The position numbers and the translations under genes are program-made. The notes below the pieces were generated by a model, which was not told the origin of the DNA, searched no databases, and saw nothing but the letters and a program-made list of their open reading frames with translations. A DNA stretch of 38,725 bases, taken from positions 1-38,725 of the forward strand of contig JABURP010000102.1 of NCBI GenBank assembly GCA_014762645.1, written 5' to 3'. This document shows, in pieces, positions 16,225 through 26,042 of this stretch. The number at the start of each line of letters is the position of its first letter. Position 1 is the first letter of the stretch. This DNA is from Crocinitomicaceae bacterium (lineage in GTDB: Bacteria; Bacteroidota; Bacteroidia; Flavobacteriales_D; Crocinitomicaceae).

Positions 16225-17565
16225 ATGGCTAAAAAGACCGACGCTCACAAGAAAAAGATTTTCGTACTGGATACTTCGGTACTCTTGTTTGACCACGATT
16301 CAATTAACAATTTCGAAGATAATGATGTAGCTATCCCTATTACTGTTTTGGAAGAGCTGGATAATTTTAAGGTTGGTAACGACACTAAAAATTTTCAGGC
16401 AAGAGAGATAATTCGCTCATTAGATCGTTTATCCGGAACATCCGGGATAAATGACTGGGTGAGTCTGGGAAAGCGAAAAGGCAAGATCAAAATTGTTATG
16501 TCCAATCTCCTGAATGGACGAGATGCAGAAAAGGTATATGGTCCCGGAAAAAATGATCACAAAATTTTGAATGCTGCCATAACATTAGCCGATACGGAAA
16601 AAAACCGTGATGTGATCATGGTGACTAAGGACATTAACTTAAGGTTAAAGGCTAAAGCAATCGGTCTGGCTGCTGAAGATTATCTTACGGGTAAGGTGAA
16701 AGACGTCAAGAAAATGGCAGACGGCTTTCCGATCATTGATAACACAGATTCTAATCTCATCAATGAACTATACAAAAAAGGAGCTATTGAAGAAGAAGGA
16801 GTATTGGGAGATCAAAAAATTGCCAATGGATATTACATTCTTAAAAACGGAAAAGATTCTGTGCTTACCCGCTATGATGAAGAGAAAAAATCTATAGAAA
16901 GGGTTGAAAAGCAATATATCTATAGCATTAAACCAAGAAATGCAGAGCAAACTTTTGCTGTCAATGCTTTATTGAATGACGATATTAAACTGGTGGCGCT
17001 TCAGGGAGTTGCAGGAACAGGTAAAACACTTATAGCCCTTGCATCAGCCCTTGAACAAAAGAACAAATACGGTCAGATAATACTGGCTCGCCCTATCATA
17101 CCTCTTTCTAACCGTGATATCGGATATCTTCCAGGTGATGCCGAGGATAAAATCTCTCCTTATATGCAGCCATTATGGGATAACCTTAAATTCATTAAAA
17201 GTCAGTTCAAAAGCACTGAAAAAAAGCATAAGGTACTGGATGAGATGGAAAAATCCGGTGAACTTGCCATTACCGCACTTGCGTTTATTCGTGGACGGTC
17301 ATTATCCAACGTAATGTTTATAGTAGATGAGGCACAAAACCTTACTCCGCACGAAGTGAAAACGATAATTACAAGGGCGGGTGAAGGAACAAAAGTGGTG
17401 TTTACAGGAGATATTAATCAGATCGATACACCGTATATGGATGAAGAGTCCAATGGGCTAACATATCTTATTGATCGTTTAAAAGGGCATCCTCTATTTG
17501 CCAGTATCAGATTAGAAAAAGGGGAGCGTTCAGAACTGGCTAACCTGGCGAACGAAATGCTATAG
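16225..17565 (+). CDS. PIN-PhoH family ATPase/putative RNase
   Basis: The 446-residue protein is a PIN-PhoH fusion (the YlaK/PhoH2 type). The N-terminal PIN domain has the acidic motif IFVLDTSVLLFD near residue 10-21, ITVLEELDNFK and a later VTKDINLRLKAKA. The C-terminal PhoH ATPase has Walker A GVAGTGKT (about 261) and Walker B FIVDEAQNL (about 365), followed by FTGDINQID. Known PIN-PhoH proteins couple RNA unwinding with RNA cleavage. The substrate here is unknown. It stands alone between nadK and a minus-strand gene. Confidence 0.92.
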   Translation: MAKKTDAHKKKIFVLDTSVLLFDHDSINNFEDNDVAIPITVLEELDNFKVGNDTKNFQAREIIRSLDRLSGTSGINDWVSLGKRKGKIKIVMSNLLNGRDAEKVYGPGKNDHKILNAAITLADTEKNRDVIMVTKDINLRLKAKAIGLAAEDYLTGKVKDVKKMADGFPIIDNTDSNLINELYKKGAIEEEGVLGDQKIANGYYILKNGKDSVLTRYDEEKKSIERVEKQYIYSIKPRNAEQTFAVNALLNDDIKLVALQGVAGTGKTLIALASALEQKNKYGQIILARPIIPLSNRDIGYLPGDAEDKISPYMQPLWDNLKFIKSQFKSTEKKHKVLDEMEKSGELAITALAFIRGRSLSNVMFIVDEAQNLTPHEVKTIITRAGEGTKVVFTGDINQIDTPYMDEESNGLTYLIDRLKGHPLFASIRLEKGERSELANLANEML

Positions 17566-17675
17566 TTCCAAAAGTATTTTTGGTTAAACAATACTGGATC
17601 CTTGAGAAAATCTTAGGGGTCCGGTGTGGTGTACGGTAATCTGAAAACCCATAAAATCAGGACTTCTACACAAAA

Positions 17676-18227
17676 TTAAAAGTTCACTCCAGCATGTACG
17701 ATCACTCCAAAATGGGACTTAAAACCGGAAGATGTACCCACAAACTCCTGGGAATATGTGTCCGGATAATAATTTATTCCCGGTTGACCTGCAACACTGA
17801 GCGAAATCCATTTTCCGAAAGAAAATAACACGCCTAATTCAGCTCCGGCAATAATCGTATTGATGCGATCTAACTGATTATAGGTATACGTTGAAAAACC
17901 ACCAATACTGGGTGTCAGCCAAAAATCTTCTTTTAACCACTCTGGAAAATACTTGTGAAATACAACTGTTCCACCTGTTTGTGATATACCAGGAGCCGGT
18001 TCGTAAAATCGGTAATTCACCATAGATCTAACTTGAATACTAAAGTGATTATCAAATCGATATTCATAATTGAAAGGAACGATATTTACCTCTACCGCTT
18101 TAATAGTGTCATAAGGCTCTACCAAAAACGAAGGTTGAATACCAATATAATGGTGTTTCCCCATGACATTCTGCGCACTTAAATAACAGGGAATTAAAAT
18201 AGATAGTAACAAAATCGATCGAAACAT
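17676..18227 (-). CDS. Secreted/outer-membrane barrel-like protein
   Basis: The 183 residues begin with a signal peptide (about 1-18, LSAQ). Alternating aromatic and polar strands and a C-terminal aromatic residue (HAGVNF) are typical of small Bacteroidota outer-membrane beta-barrels. No closer family can be given. It is transcribed towards phoH and separated from it by 110 bases without a clear hairpin. Confidence 0.75.
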   Translation of the reverse strand: MFRSILLLSILIPCYLSAQNVMGKHHYIGIQPSFLVEPYDTIKAVEVNIVPFNYEYRFDNHFSIQVRSMVNYRFYEPAPGISQTGGTVVFHKYFPEWLKEDFWLTPSIGGFSTYTYNQLDRINTIIAGAELGVLFSFGKWISLSVAGQPGINYYPDTYSQEFVGTSSGFKSHFGVIVHAGVNF

Positions 18228-18349
18228 ATACTGGCCTTTATAATTTTAAGTCGGCAAATTTATGGAACTTTCTGCTTTGAGGAAAAATCCATGAAGAAAT
18301 CTCAATTTAGATAGAGGTTTAATATCTTTACGCCCCAAAGTTGAAGACC

Positions 18350-19630
18350 ATGCCACAGAATTTTGTAGAAGAGCTCAAATGGAGAGGAATGTTACAAGAC
18401 ATCATTCCCGGAACAGAAGAAATTCTGGAAAAGGAGTTGGTGATAGGATATGTAGGATTTGACCCTACTGCGGATTCTCTACACGTGGGTTCTATGATTC
18501 CTATCCTTCTACTTATGCATCTTCAACGAGCAGGGCATAAGCCTATTGCTCTTGTTGGCGGGGCAACCGGAATGGTTGGAGACCCTTCCGGTAAATCAGA
18601 TGAGCGGAACTTATTGGATGAAGAAACACTCAATAAAAATGTGGCTGGTGTCCGATCTCAACTTGAGAAATTTCTAGACTTTGACTGCGGAGATAATTCA
18701 GCCGTGATGGTCAATAATTACGACTGGATGAAAGAATTTTCCTTTTTGGAGTTTATCCGGGATATTGGAAAGCACATCACGGTAAATTATATGAGTGCCA
18801 AAGATTCAGTTAAAAAGCGAATCGAAACCGGTATCTCTTTCACAGAATTCTCCTACCAGTTAGTTCAGGGTTATGACTTCTTGCATTTGTATAGCACAAT
18901 GGGGTGTAAATTACAGATGGGAGGATCTGACCAGTGGGGTAATATTACCACCGGAACAGAATTGATCAGAAGAAAAACAGGAGGAGAAGCATTTGCTTTA
19001 ACCTGTCCTTTAATGACCAAAGCGGATGGAGGGAAATTTGGAAAAACCGAATCCGGAACCATTTGGTTGGACCCTGAGAAAACGTCTCCTTATGACTTTT
19101 ACCAGTTTTGGGTAAGAGCAACAGATGTTGATGCATCTAAGTATATCAGAACCTTCACATTTATTCCAAAAGAAGAGATTGAAGCATTGGAAGCAGAGCA
19201 TGAAAAAGATCCTGGTGCACGTGTACTACAAAAGAAACTGGCAGAAGAGATTACCGTAATGGTGCACGGACGAGAAGCACTTGATACAGCATTGGCTGCT
19301 GCAAAAATTCTCTACGGAAAATCCACTTCAGAAGATATCATAAAACTATCTGAAAAGCAGTTTATGCAAATATTTGAAGGAGTAACACAAGCTACTGTAT
19401 CAAAAGCAGATATTGAAGCAGGATTGGGTATCATTGATGCATTGTCTGCAAAAACGGGTTTTCTGAAATCTAACGGAGAAGCGCGCCGGGAATTAAAAGG
19501 AAATGCTATTTCCGTGAACAAGACCAAAGTAAGTGAAGATTACGTCATCACTGCTCAAGACCTTATCAACGATAAAATGGTGCTGTTGAGTAAAGGGAAA
19601 AAGAACAATTTCTTGCTGATTGTGGAGTAG
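18350..19630 (+). CDS. tyrS: Tyrosyl-tRNA synthetase
   Basis: TyrS is the class I synthetase that charges tRNA-Tyr. I chose the ATG at 18350 ([13 protein letters not shown]); a TTG three codons earlier is possible. The HIGH-like motif is LHVGS, the tyrosine-binding segment is MGGSDQWGN and the KMSKS-like loop is KFGKTESG. The C-terminal S4 RNA-binding domain spans about 355-425. Its 426-residue length is typical. A -7-like TATCTTTA lies about 20 bases upstream. No T-box is visible. Confidence 0.97.
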   Translation: MPQNFVEELKWRGMLQDIIPGTEEILEKELVIGYVGFDPTADSLHVGSMIPILLLMHLQRAGHKPIALVGGATGMVGDPSGKSDERNLLDEETLNKNVAGVRSQLEKFLDFDCGDNSAVMVNNYDWMKEFSFLEFIRDIGKHITVNYMSAKDSVKKRIETGISFTEFSYQLVQGYDFLHLYSTMGCKLQMGGSDQWGNITTGTELIRRKTGGEAFALTCPLMTKADGGKFGKTESGTIWLDPEKTSPYDFYQFWVRATDVDASKYIRTFTFIPKEEIEALEAEHEKDPGARVLQKKLAEEITVMVHGREALDTALAAAKILYGKSTSEDIIKLSEKQFMQIFEGVTQATVSKADIEAGLGIIDALSAKTGFLKSNGEARRELKGNAISVNKTKVSEDYVITAQDLINDKMVLLSKGKKNNFLLIVE

Positions 19631-19821
19631 GATTTTCGCAAGGACAACGATCGAAGTTTAATATTTTTTCAGAATTTTCTTTGCTTTCTATCTGTGAACT
19701 GTTGGGTAGATTCCTTATAAAAAGAGGCCTAATTTCTACGGTTTTAAATGTAAGAGTTTCATTTCAGCTATATTTAGCATGTATTTTGCTATACAATTGA
19801 CACCAACTAAAGTTTAAGATC

Positions 19822-20244
19822 ATGAGACATCTGTTTATTGCTTTTATTGCACTTGTACTTCTTTCATGCCAGGATCTGGAAATTGTAAAGTACGAATACC
19901 ACACCACTACAATGATGGGAAGAACAGTATTATCTGTAACGGAAGACTCTGTAACGGTAGCTTTCAATGGACGAGGTGAGCCAACTTACTATGGGCGTGA
20001 AGTGAAAGAGTCTGAGTGGGAAGCGGTGAACAGTAGTATGAAAGATGTTGACCTGAGTAAAGTGAGCAGTCTTGAAGCGCCATCCGACAAACGCGCAACA
20101 GATGCTTCACCACACGCTAAGTTTGTCTTTGTTGGTCAAGATTCCAGCATTACTACGGCTTCATTTGACGCTAAAAATCCGCATGAAATGCTGATGCCTC
20201 TTATGCAGGAAATTATTAAGATTCAGGAAGAAAATAAAAAGTGA
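19822..20244 (+). CDS. Small lipoprotein, unknown function
   Basis: The 140-residue precursor has a signal peptide and lipobox LLSC (Cys 16). The mature part is hydrophilic with a repeated-strand look (GRTVLSVTEDSVTVAFNGRGEPTYYGREV) and an amphipathic C-terminal helix (MLMPLMQEIIKIQEE). The family is not recognised. It converges on the CotH-type gene with a 23-base gap, and the 190 bases upstream contain no gene. Confidence 0.75.
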   Translation: MRHLFIAFIALVLLSCQDLEIVKYEYHTTTMMGRTVLSVTEDSVTVAFNGRGEPTYYGREVKESEWEAVNSSMKDVDLSKVSSLEAPSDKRATDASPHAKFVFVGQDSSITTASFDAKNPHEMLMPLMQEIIKIQEENKK

Positions 20245-20267
20245 TACACTTAGTTTTCAGTGTTTAC

Positions 20268-21887
20268 TCACTTTTTCGTCAACTTATTTTGTGATACAGC
20301 AACACCATCAGTGATTACCGTATAGATGTATGATCCGGCAGATAAACCGGTAAGTTGAAGTGTTTTAATGTAATTCCCTTCTGCCAGCTTTCCGAGATGC
20401 TTTTGGTAGATAATTTTACCGGACAGCTCATAGATCCAAATTTCTGTTTCTCCTCCATCTGGAAGCGTAAAACCAATGTGTACCTCTTCATCAAATGGAT
20501 TGGGCCACGCTTTTGAAAGCACAGGATCTGGCTGCATTTGTTCCTGACCTGCGAGACCCGGCCAACACGTTCCCGGTAAATTATTATCCATCCACTCAAT
20601 TCGCGTTTGAATATACCATTTCAGGTAATCCACATCCTCCTGATACGTTTGACCGACATACCCGTTCCAATTCACGTAAACGCCTATAATCGGCCATTTT
20701 TGGAAGTTGCGAATGCGTGCATCTTCCAGGTAGAGTGCTACAGAATCAATATAGTCGTGTAATGAATCTATGCGAAGTGGCCCCTGCCTTAATTCCTGCC
20801 AGCGACATTGGAGTCCGTTACAATACGAAGTATCGGTTAATAATTTGCCCCACCAAAACGGAACAGAAGAAGTAAACCACGGACAGACATTATCGAATTG
20901 ATACTGCCATCCTGTCGTCTGATCAGCATTGCAATAATCGGCATTACCATAAGAAAGGTTAAAATCCCAGACTGGACCAGCATGAAGAAGTCCATCCCAA
21001 ACACTATTCTTGTCCTTATATAAAAAACAGCTACTCCGATAACCGTCTACTGTTCGTCCTACTTCCTGCAAGAGAAAAAAGTCATAAAAAGAGATCTTAT
21101 CAATGTATTGATGATAACCCAGGTTTGGATCATTAAAGTTTGGTCCCCATAGCATATCTTCAAAGTTGGAAACATAATCCTGCAGATAAGATTTTTGCAA
21201 AGGGTGCAGCTCATCCGGACCTGGATCGTGGTATTGAAATAACACCTCAGAATTATAAGCAGATACAAAAGTCTCTACGGTGGTACCGGTAAGTTTATCT
21301 ACCTTAAAAACATAACCACCTGTAAGTGGATCACCTGCAGTAGATGAGCTGTCAAGCGGTGTAACTTGAATTCGGGCATCATCTCTTTTTAGTTTTTCCA
21401 TCAGCACATAAAGCCCTCTGTATTCGCCGTTAATAATCAATTCACAGTACCGTGTTCTGGATGCATAATGACCCATTCTACGAAAAAGGTCAAATGTCAT
21501 CACATTTCTGATCAGCGTTTTATCCGGGTACGGACCGTATAATATCCAATCGTTTTCGGGAGGGAGGTCCAATAAGGATACATTAATATCTACACCGTCC
21601 GGGCTCACGGTGGAGAACCCATAATTCTTTTTGGGATATTGTTGTGAAGTAGAACCGCGAATCTCAATGGTGATGTAACCGTGATAATCATTAAATGGGT
21701 CATTGACATTATTCATAACACCAGAACCATTATCGATTATTCCCATTTCACATTGTATCCTGGGGTCATCTTCAATAGGTGCGCCTCCAGTGTTCAATAT
21801 AATAATAGGTAGATGTGATTCGGTTAAGGTTACCTGCCCAAAAACACCCAAATTAACAACCAAAGCAATGATCAACAGCCACTTCAT
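20268..21887 (-). CDS. CotH-type secreted protein with a T9SS sorting domain
   Basis: The 539-residue precursor has a signal peptide (1-17). A CotH kinase-like domain spans about 60-430: the basic RGSTSQQYPKKNYGF segment, the MEKLKRDD turn and the WDFNLSYGNADY motif, which fits the metal-binding Asp region. CotH proteins are atypical kinases of spore coats, and many Bacteroidota secrete homologues. The last 75 residues are a T9SS type-A domain (AWPNPFDEEVHIGFTL, then SGKIIYQKHL and GSYIYTV). It should therefore be a cell-surface or released protein. The target is not known. Confidence 0.9.
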   Translation of the reverse strand: MKWLLIIALVVNLGVFGQVTLTESHLPIIILNTGGAPIEDDPRIQCEMGIIDNGSGVMNNVNDPFNDYHGYITIEIRGSTSQQYPKKNYGFSTVSPDGVDINVSLLDLPPENDWILYGPYPDKTLIRNVMTFDLFRRMGHYASRTRYCELIINGEYRGLYVLMEKLKRDDARIQVTPLDSSSTAGDPLTGGYVFKVDKLTGTTVETFVSAYNSEVLFQYHDPGPDELHPLQKSYLQDYVSNFEDMLWGPNFNDPNLGYHQYIDKISFYDFFLLQEVGRTVDGYRSSCFLYKDKNSVWDGLLHAGPVWDFNLSYGNADYCNADQTTGWQYQFDNVCPWFTSSVPFWWGKLLTDTSYCNGLQCRWQELRQGPLRIDSLHDYIDSVALYLEDARIRNFQKWPIIGVYVNWNGYVGQTYQEDVDYLKWYIQTRIEWMDNNLPGTCWPGLAGQEQMQPDPVLSKAWPNPFDEEVHIGFTLPDGGETEIWIYELSGKIIYQKHLGKLAEGNYIKTLQLTGLSAGSYIYTVITDGVAVSQNKLTKK

Positions 21888-21979
21888 ACGGCAATTTACT
21901 CAAAGTTTTTGAAGTATTAAAGCTGGTGATAAAAGAACAATAGTGGATGAGTGACACCCGCTATTGTATCAATCTTTTT

Positions 21980-22507
21980 TTAAGGGACATAATATAAACT
22001 ATCAACCTTAATGACAGGTTTTAACCTGTACATTCCGTTGCCTTCTTCAACAATTGATTCATACGCATCAAAATCCAGTACAATCACCATTTGTGTATTT
22101 GCCTGAATTGGAGCATTAACGTTGATTTTTATCCCGGTTTTATCTTGGCTGGACAGCAGTAAGGGGTGACTTGTACTATCCACAACCACCCAGTTGTTAT
22201 CTCCAAGAATTACCCTCATTTGAGTGATGTCACCAACCGGGATAGAATTTTGATTGGCTATTAAGACAGTCACACTGTCCTGCAAGAGCAGCAAATCGTA
22301 AATACCATTATTTGTATTTAGAGTTGTCCAGCCTTGCCCACCTGCGTAATGTACCTGTACCGTTTCCACTTCAACCATGACTGAGTCATAATTGCCAGGT
22401 GCATCTGTCATTCGAACTGCAAGTTCTCCTTCACCACCGTACTTCTGACAACCGAAGAACAGAGCTGTTGTTATTGCTAATACTAGAAATTTTACTGATC
22501 GTTTCAT
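21980..22507 (-). CDS. DUF4382 lipoprotein
   Basis: The 175-residue precursor has a signal peptide with lipobox FFGC (Cys 20). The mature part begins with GELAVRMTDAPGNYDSVMVEVETVQVH, the signature of the DUF4382 beta-sandwich family, whose role is unknown. It is probably anchored in the envelope. The 189 bases downstream (to mutS) show nothing recognisable. Confidence 0.85.
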   Translation of the reverse strand: MKRSVKFLVLAITTALFFGCQKYGGEGELAVRMTDAPGNYDSVMVEVETVQVHYAGGQGWTTLNTNNGIYDLLLLQDSVTVLIANQNSIPVGDITQMRVILGDNNWVVVDSTSHPLLLSSQDKTGIKINVNAPIQANTQMVIVLDFDAYESIVEEGNGMYRLKPVIKVDSLYYVP

Positions 22508-22696
22508 ATAGACTTAAGGTTCGTTAATAAATTCAGAAACCATTGCAACAAGCTACTTGCCAAACAAACATGACAAAACAAGATTACTGATTATCAGTGT
22601 TTAACGTGGTTTTTGTATTTGTTGAAAATCTTCAATTTGAAATAAAGATTTCCATAGTGAAAACATTACTATATAGAATATGGAAAAGCTATTGGG

Positions 22697-25315
22697 TTAT
22701 TTCACCCCAATATATTTTTTGATCTCATTTAGTTTCATCAGGGCCTCAACAGGAGTAAGGGTATCAATGTCAATATTTTCAATCTCCTCTTTGATCTGCA
22801 TGAGAACCGGATCATCTAACTGAAAAAAGGAGAGTTGCATTTCGGCATCCTCTGCCAGTGCTTTTGCTTCTTCTTTCAGATTTCCGGAGTGATTATTTTC
22901 TAATTTAAGCAAGATTTGATCAGCCCGTTGCAACACTTCTTTTGGCATACCAGCCATTTTTGCCACGTGAATTCCAAAACTGTGCGCACTTCCGCCCGGA
23001 ACCAGTTTACGCATAAAAATAACCTTGTTGCCTACTTCTTTTACAGAAACATTATAGTTCTTAATCCGATCAAAAGTTTGCGACATCTCATTTAGTTCAT
23101 GATAATGTGTTGCAAAAAGTGTCTTTGGGTGTGCGCCTGGGTTTTGATGCAAATACTCCGTAATCGACCAGGCAATTGAAATTCCGTCATAAGTGGACGT
23201 ACCACGGCCAATCTCATCTAAAATAATCAACGAGCGCTCTGACAGGTTATTTAAAATGCTGGCTGTTTCATTCATTTCTACCATAAATGTAGATTCACCC
23301 GAAGATATATTGTCAGATGCACCCACGCGGGTAAATATTTTATCCACCAGACCCAGGGCGGCAGATTCAGCCGGAACAAAGGACCCCATTTGAGCCATCA
23401 GTGAAATAATTGCAGTCTGTCTCAGCAACGCAGATTTACCTGACATGTTGGGACCAGTTATCATGATGATTTGCTGTCTCTCGTTATCCAAAAACAAATC
23501 ATTGGCAATGTACTCTTCTCCAATTGGAAGCTGTTGCTCAATAACCGGATGGCGTCCCTGTTTAATATCTATAGTAAGGGATTCATTCATCTCAGGCTTG
23601 CAATACATGTTTTGTATGGCAATCTCCGCAAAAGAATGTAGACAATCCAGCTTGGCCAATTGAATAGCATTGTGTTGAATAGGAGTAATATATTCTCCCA
23701 TTGCTGAGATTAGTGCTGATAAAAGTTGGCTTTCCAGCGCATGGATTTTTTCTTCAGCACCTAATATTTTTGATTCGTATTCCTTGAGTTCTTCTGTAAT
23801 GTAGCGTTCTGCATTAACCAGGGTTTGTTTCCTGATCCAATTTTCGGGTACCTTATCTCTATGCGCATTGCGCACCTCAATATAATAGCCAAATACATTG
23901 TTGAAAGCAATCTTGATACTTGGGATACCTGTCGCTTTCGCTTCACGTTCTTTGAGGTTATCGAGATAATCTTTCCCTGAATTCAGGATTCCTCTGAGTT
24001 CGTCCAACTCCGGATGAACGCCTTGTGCTATGATATCACCCTTGCCTACAGCAGCGGCCGGATCTTCTGTGATTTCCTCGTCAATTCGTTTTTTCAGTTC
24101 ATCACAGGTATTGAGATTATCCGCAAGAATTGTAAGCGGTTTACACCCTGTCCCTGCACAACTTGCCTTAATGGGTTCAATGGCCGTAAGGGCACGTTTG
24201 AGTTGAATAATCTCCTTTGGATTGATTCGTCCGGTAGCAACTTTAGAAATAATTCTTTCTAAGTCACCAATTTCTTTAAGTTGTTCCTCAACAGCTAATT
24301 TGAATTCCGGATTTTGAATGTAGTATTCAACGATTTCGTGCCTTTCTGAAATAGGATTAAGTTCCTTTAACGGCAACACCATCCATCTTTTTAACATTCT
24401 GCTACCAGGCGGTGTTAGTGTCCTGTCGAGAATATCTATCAGGGTTGTGGCATCATCATTATGAGAATACAACAACTCGAGATTACGAATCGTAAATCGA
24501 TCCAGCCACACGTACTTGTCTTCTTCCAAACGGGAGATATTCTTGATATGCCCTGTTTTGTCGTGCTGTGTTTCTGAAAGGTAGTGCAACACAGCTGAAC
24601 CCGCAATCGTGGCTAAATACATGTGATCAATTCCAAAACCTTTGAGCGACTTTACCTCAAAATGTTTGCCCAGGTTCTCATTGGCAAAATCCAATGTAAA
24701 TACCCAGTCATCCAGGCGATACGTATAGAATTTATCAGAAAAATGAGCCTGATACAGTTTTTGTTTATCCTTTTGGTAAAGAATTTCTTTCGGTTGAAAG
24801 CCCTGAATAAGCTTGTCTACGTATTCAAAACTACCTTCGGCCACTAAAAACTCACCAGTAGAAACGTCAATGAAGGCAACTCCGGCTTCGTTTCCGTCAA
24901 AGTGAACGGCAGCCAAGAAGTTATTAGCTTTTCCTTCCAGTACTTTATCATTGTACGACACTCCTGGAGTTACCAGTTCAGTAACCCCTCGCTTAACAAT
25001 TTTTTTGGTCAGTTTCGGATCTTCCAGTTGGTCACATATCGCAACGCGAAATCCTGCGCGCACTAACTTAGGCAGATAAGTGTCCAGTGAATGGTGTGGA
25101 AAACCTGCCAGGGCAACTTCAGATGCCGTACCGTTTTTCCGTTTTGTTAAAACAATGTTTAACACGTTGGCTGCTTTCACTGCGTCTTCACCAAAAGTCT
25201 CGTAAAAATCACCCACACGAAACAACAATAAGGCATCAGGGTATTTTGCCTTGATCTGATTATATTGTTTCATTAGCGGAGTTTCCGCTGGTTTTTTAGC
25301 TGTTTTTTGTGCCAC
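22697..25315 (-). CDS. mutS: DNA mismatch repair protein MutS
   Basis: MutS binds base mismatches and small loops and starts repair with MutL. The 872 residues start at a GTG (25315), supported by the family-typical N-terminus [20 protein letters not shown]. The mismatch-reading Phe-x-Glu lies in [11 protein letters not shown] (about 36-46). The ATPase has Walker [14 protein letters not shown] (about 620), then [18 protein letters not shown] and ATHYHEL. No mutL is in the window. A -7-like TATCTTCG lies upstream of the start. Confidence 0.98.
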   Translation of the reverse strand: MAQKTAKKPAETPLMKQYNQIKAKYPDALLLFRVGDFYETFGEDAVKAANVLNIVLTKRKNGTASEVALAGFPHHSLDTYLPKLVRAGFRVAICDQLEDPKLTKKIVKRGVTELVTPGVSYNDKVLEGKANNFLAAVHFDGNEAGVAFIDVSTGEFLVAEGSFEYVDKLIQGFQPKEILYQKDKQKLYQAHFSDKFYTYRLDDWVFTLDFANENLGKHFEVKSLKGFGIDHMYLATIAGSAVLHYLSETQHDKTGHIKNISRLEEDKYVWLDRFTIRNLELLYSHNDDATTLIDILDRTLTPPGSRMLKRWMVLPLKELNPISERHEIVEYYIQNPEFKLAVEEQLKEIGDLERIISKVATGRINPKEIIQLKRALTAIEPIKASCAGTGCKPLTILADNLNTCDELKKRIDEEITEDPAAAVGKGDIIAQGVHPELDELRGILNSGKDYLDNLKEREAKATGIPSIKIAFNNVFGYYIEVRNAHRDKVPENWIRKQTLVNAERYITEELKEYESKILGAEEKIHALESQLLSALISAMGEYITPIQHNAIQLAKLDCLHSFAEIAIQNMYCKPEMNESLTIDIKQGRHPVIEQQLPIGEEYIANDLFLDNERQQIIMITGPNMSGKSALLRQTAIISLMAQMGSFVPAESAALGLVDKIFTRVGASDNISSGESTFMVEMNETASILNNLSERSLIILDEIGRGTSTYDGISIAWSITEYLHQNPGAHPKTLFATHYHELNEMSQTFDRIKNYNVSVKEVGNKVIFMRKLVPGGSAHSFGIHVAKMAGMPKEVLQRADQILLKLENNHSGNLKEEAKALAEDAEMQLSFFQLDDPVLMQIKEEIENIDIDTLTPVEALMKLNEIKKYIGVK

Positions 25316-25474
25316 GAAAATCAGGATTTTACGACTAACGAAGATACACGATCATTCCCGAATTTTACCCCACAACCCCACCAACTTTTCATTAGTTGTC
25401 AACAATCTACCACTGTACTTATCCTTAAATATTTTTACCGTTGTTTGACAAAGCGTAATCCATGCATATTATTC

Positions 25475-25504
25475 TTTGCGAAAAACGAGGAAGCGGTATA
25501 TTTG
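25475..25504 (+). promoter_or_regulatory. Promoter of the RNA methyltransferase gene
   Basis: TTTG at 25475-25478 and TATATTTG at 25497-25504 are 18 bases apart, very close to the Bacteroidota consensus (TTTG, about 19, TAnnTTTG). The GTG start codon is five bases after the final G, so the mRNA would begin at, or one or two bases from, the start codon. Confidence 0.65.
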
Positions 25505-25508
25505 ACGT

Positions 25509-26042
25509 GTGAACAGAAAACTCAAACTTCAGGAACTCGGAAGAATGACGGCAGATGAATTCAAATCTGCAGATAAAACACCGTTAATTATTATTTTGGA
25601 CAATATCAGAAGTCTGAATAACATTGGTTCGGTTTTCAGGACGGCGGATTGCTTTCGTGTTGAGAAGATCTATTTATGCGGCATTACTGCTACTCCACCA
25701 CACAGAGATATCCATAAAACGGCAATTGGCGCGACAGAGACTGTGGACTGGGAGTATCGAGAATCTGCCCTTGAATTGGTTCAGGAACTTCAGAAAGATA
25801 CCTGGGCATGTTATGCTATAGAACAAACCGTTGATTCAATTGAACTCAATTCATTTAGTACCAGTGAAAAGGTGGCGATAGTTCTTGGTAATGAAGTTGA
25901 CGGCGTACAACAAGAAGTGGTAGATGCCTGTCAGGGCTCCATAGAAGTTCCACAGTTTGGAACCAAACATTCCCTTAACATCTCTGTTTGTACAGGGATT
26001 GTTGTATGGGATATCTTCCAAAAACTTAGGGGTAAAGCTTAA
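25509..26042 (+). CDS. SpoU/TrmH-family RNA 2'-O-methyltransferase
   Basis: The 177 residues form a SPOUT methyltransferase with the three SpoU motifs: NIGSVFRTAD (about 38-47), VLGNEVDGV (about 122) and LNISVCTGIVVWD (about 158), the knotted SAM site. It would methylate a ribose of tRNA or rRNA; the exact position cannot be told. I accept the GTG start because the first residues (KLKLQELGRMTADEFK) match the usual start of close relatives. Its last four bases overlap the end of the opposite-strand glycine-rich protein gene. Confidence 0.9.
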   Translation: MNRKLKLQELGRMTADEFKSADKTPLIIILDNIRSLNNIGSVFRTADCFRVEKIYLCGITATPPHRDIHKTAIGATETVDWEYRESALELVQELQKDTWACYAIEQTVDSIELNSFSTSEKVAIVLGNEVDGVQQEVVDACQGSIEVPQFGTKHSLNISVCTGIVVWDIFQKLRGKA

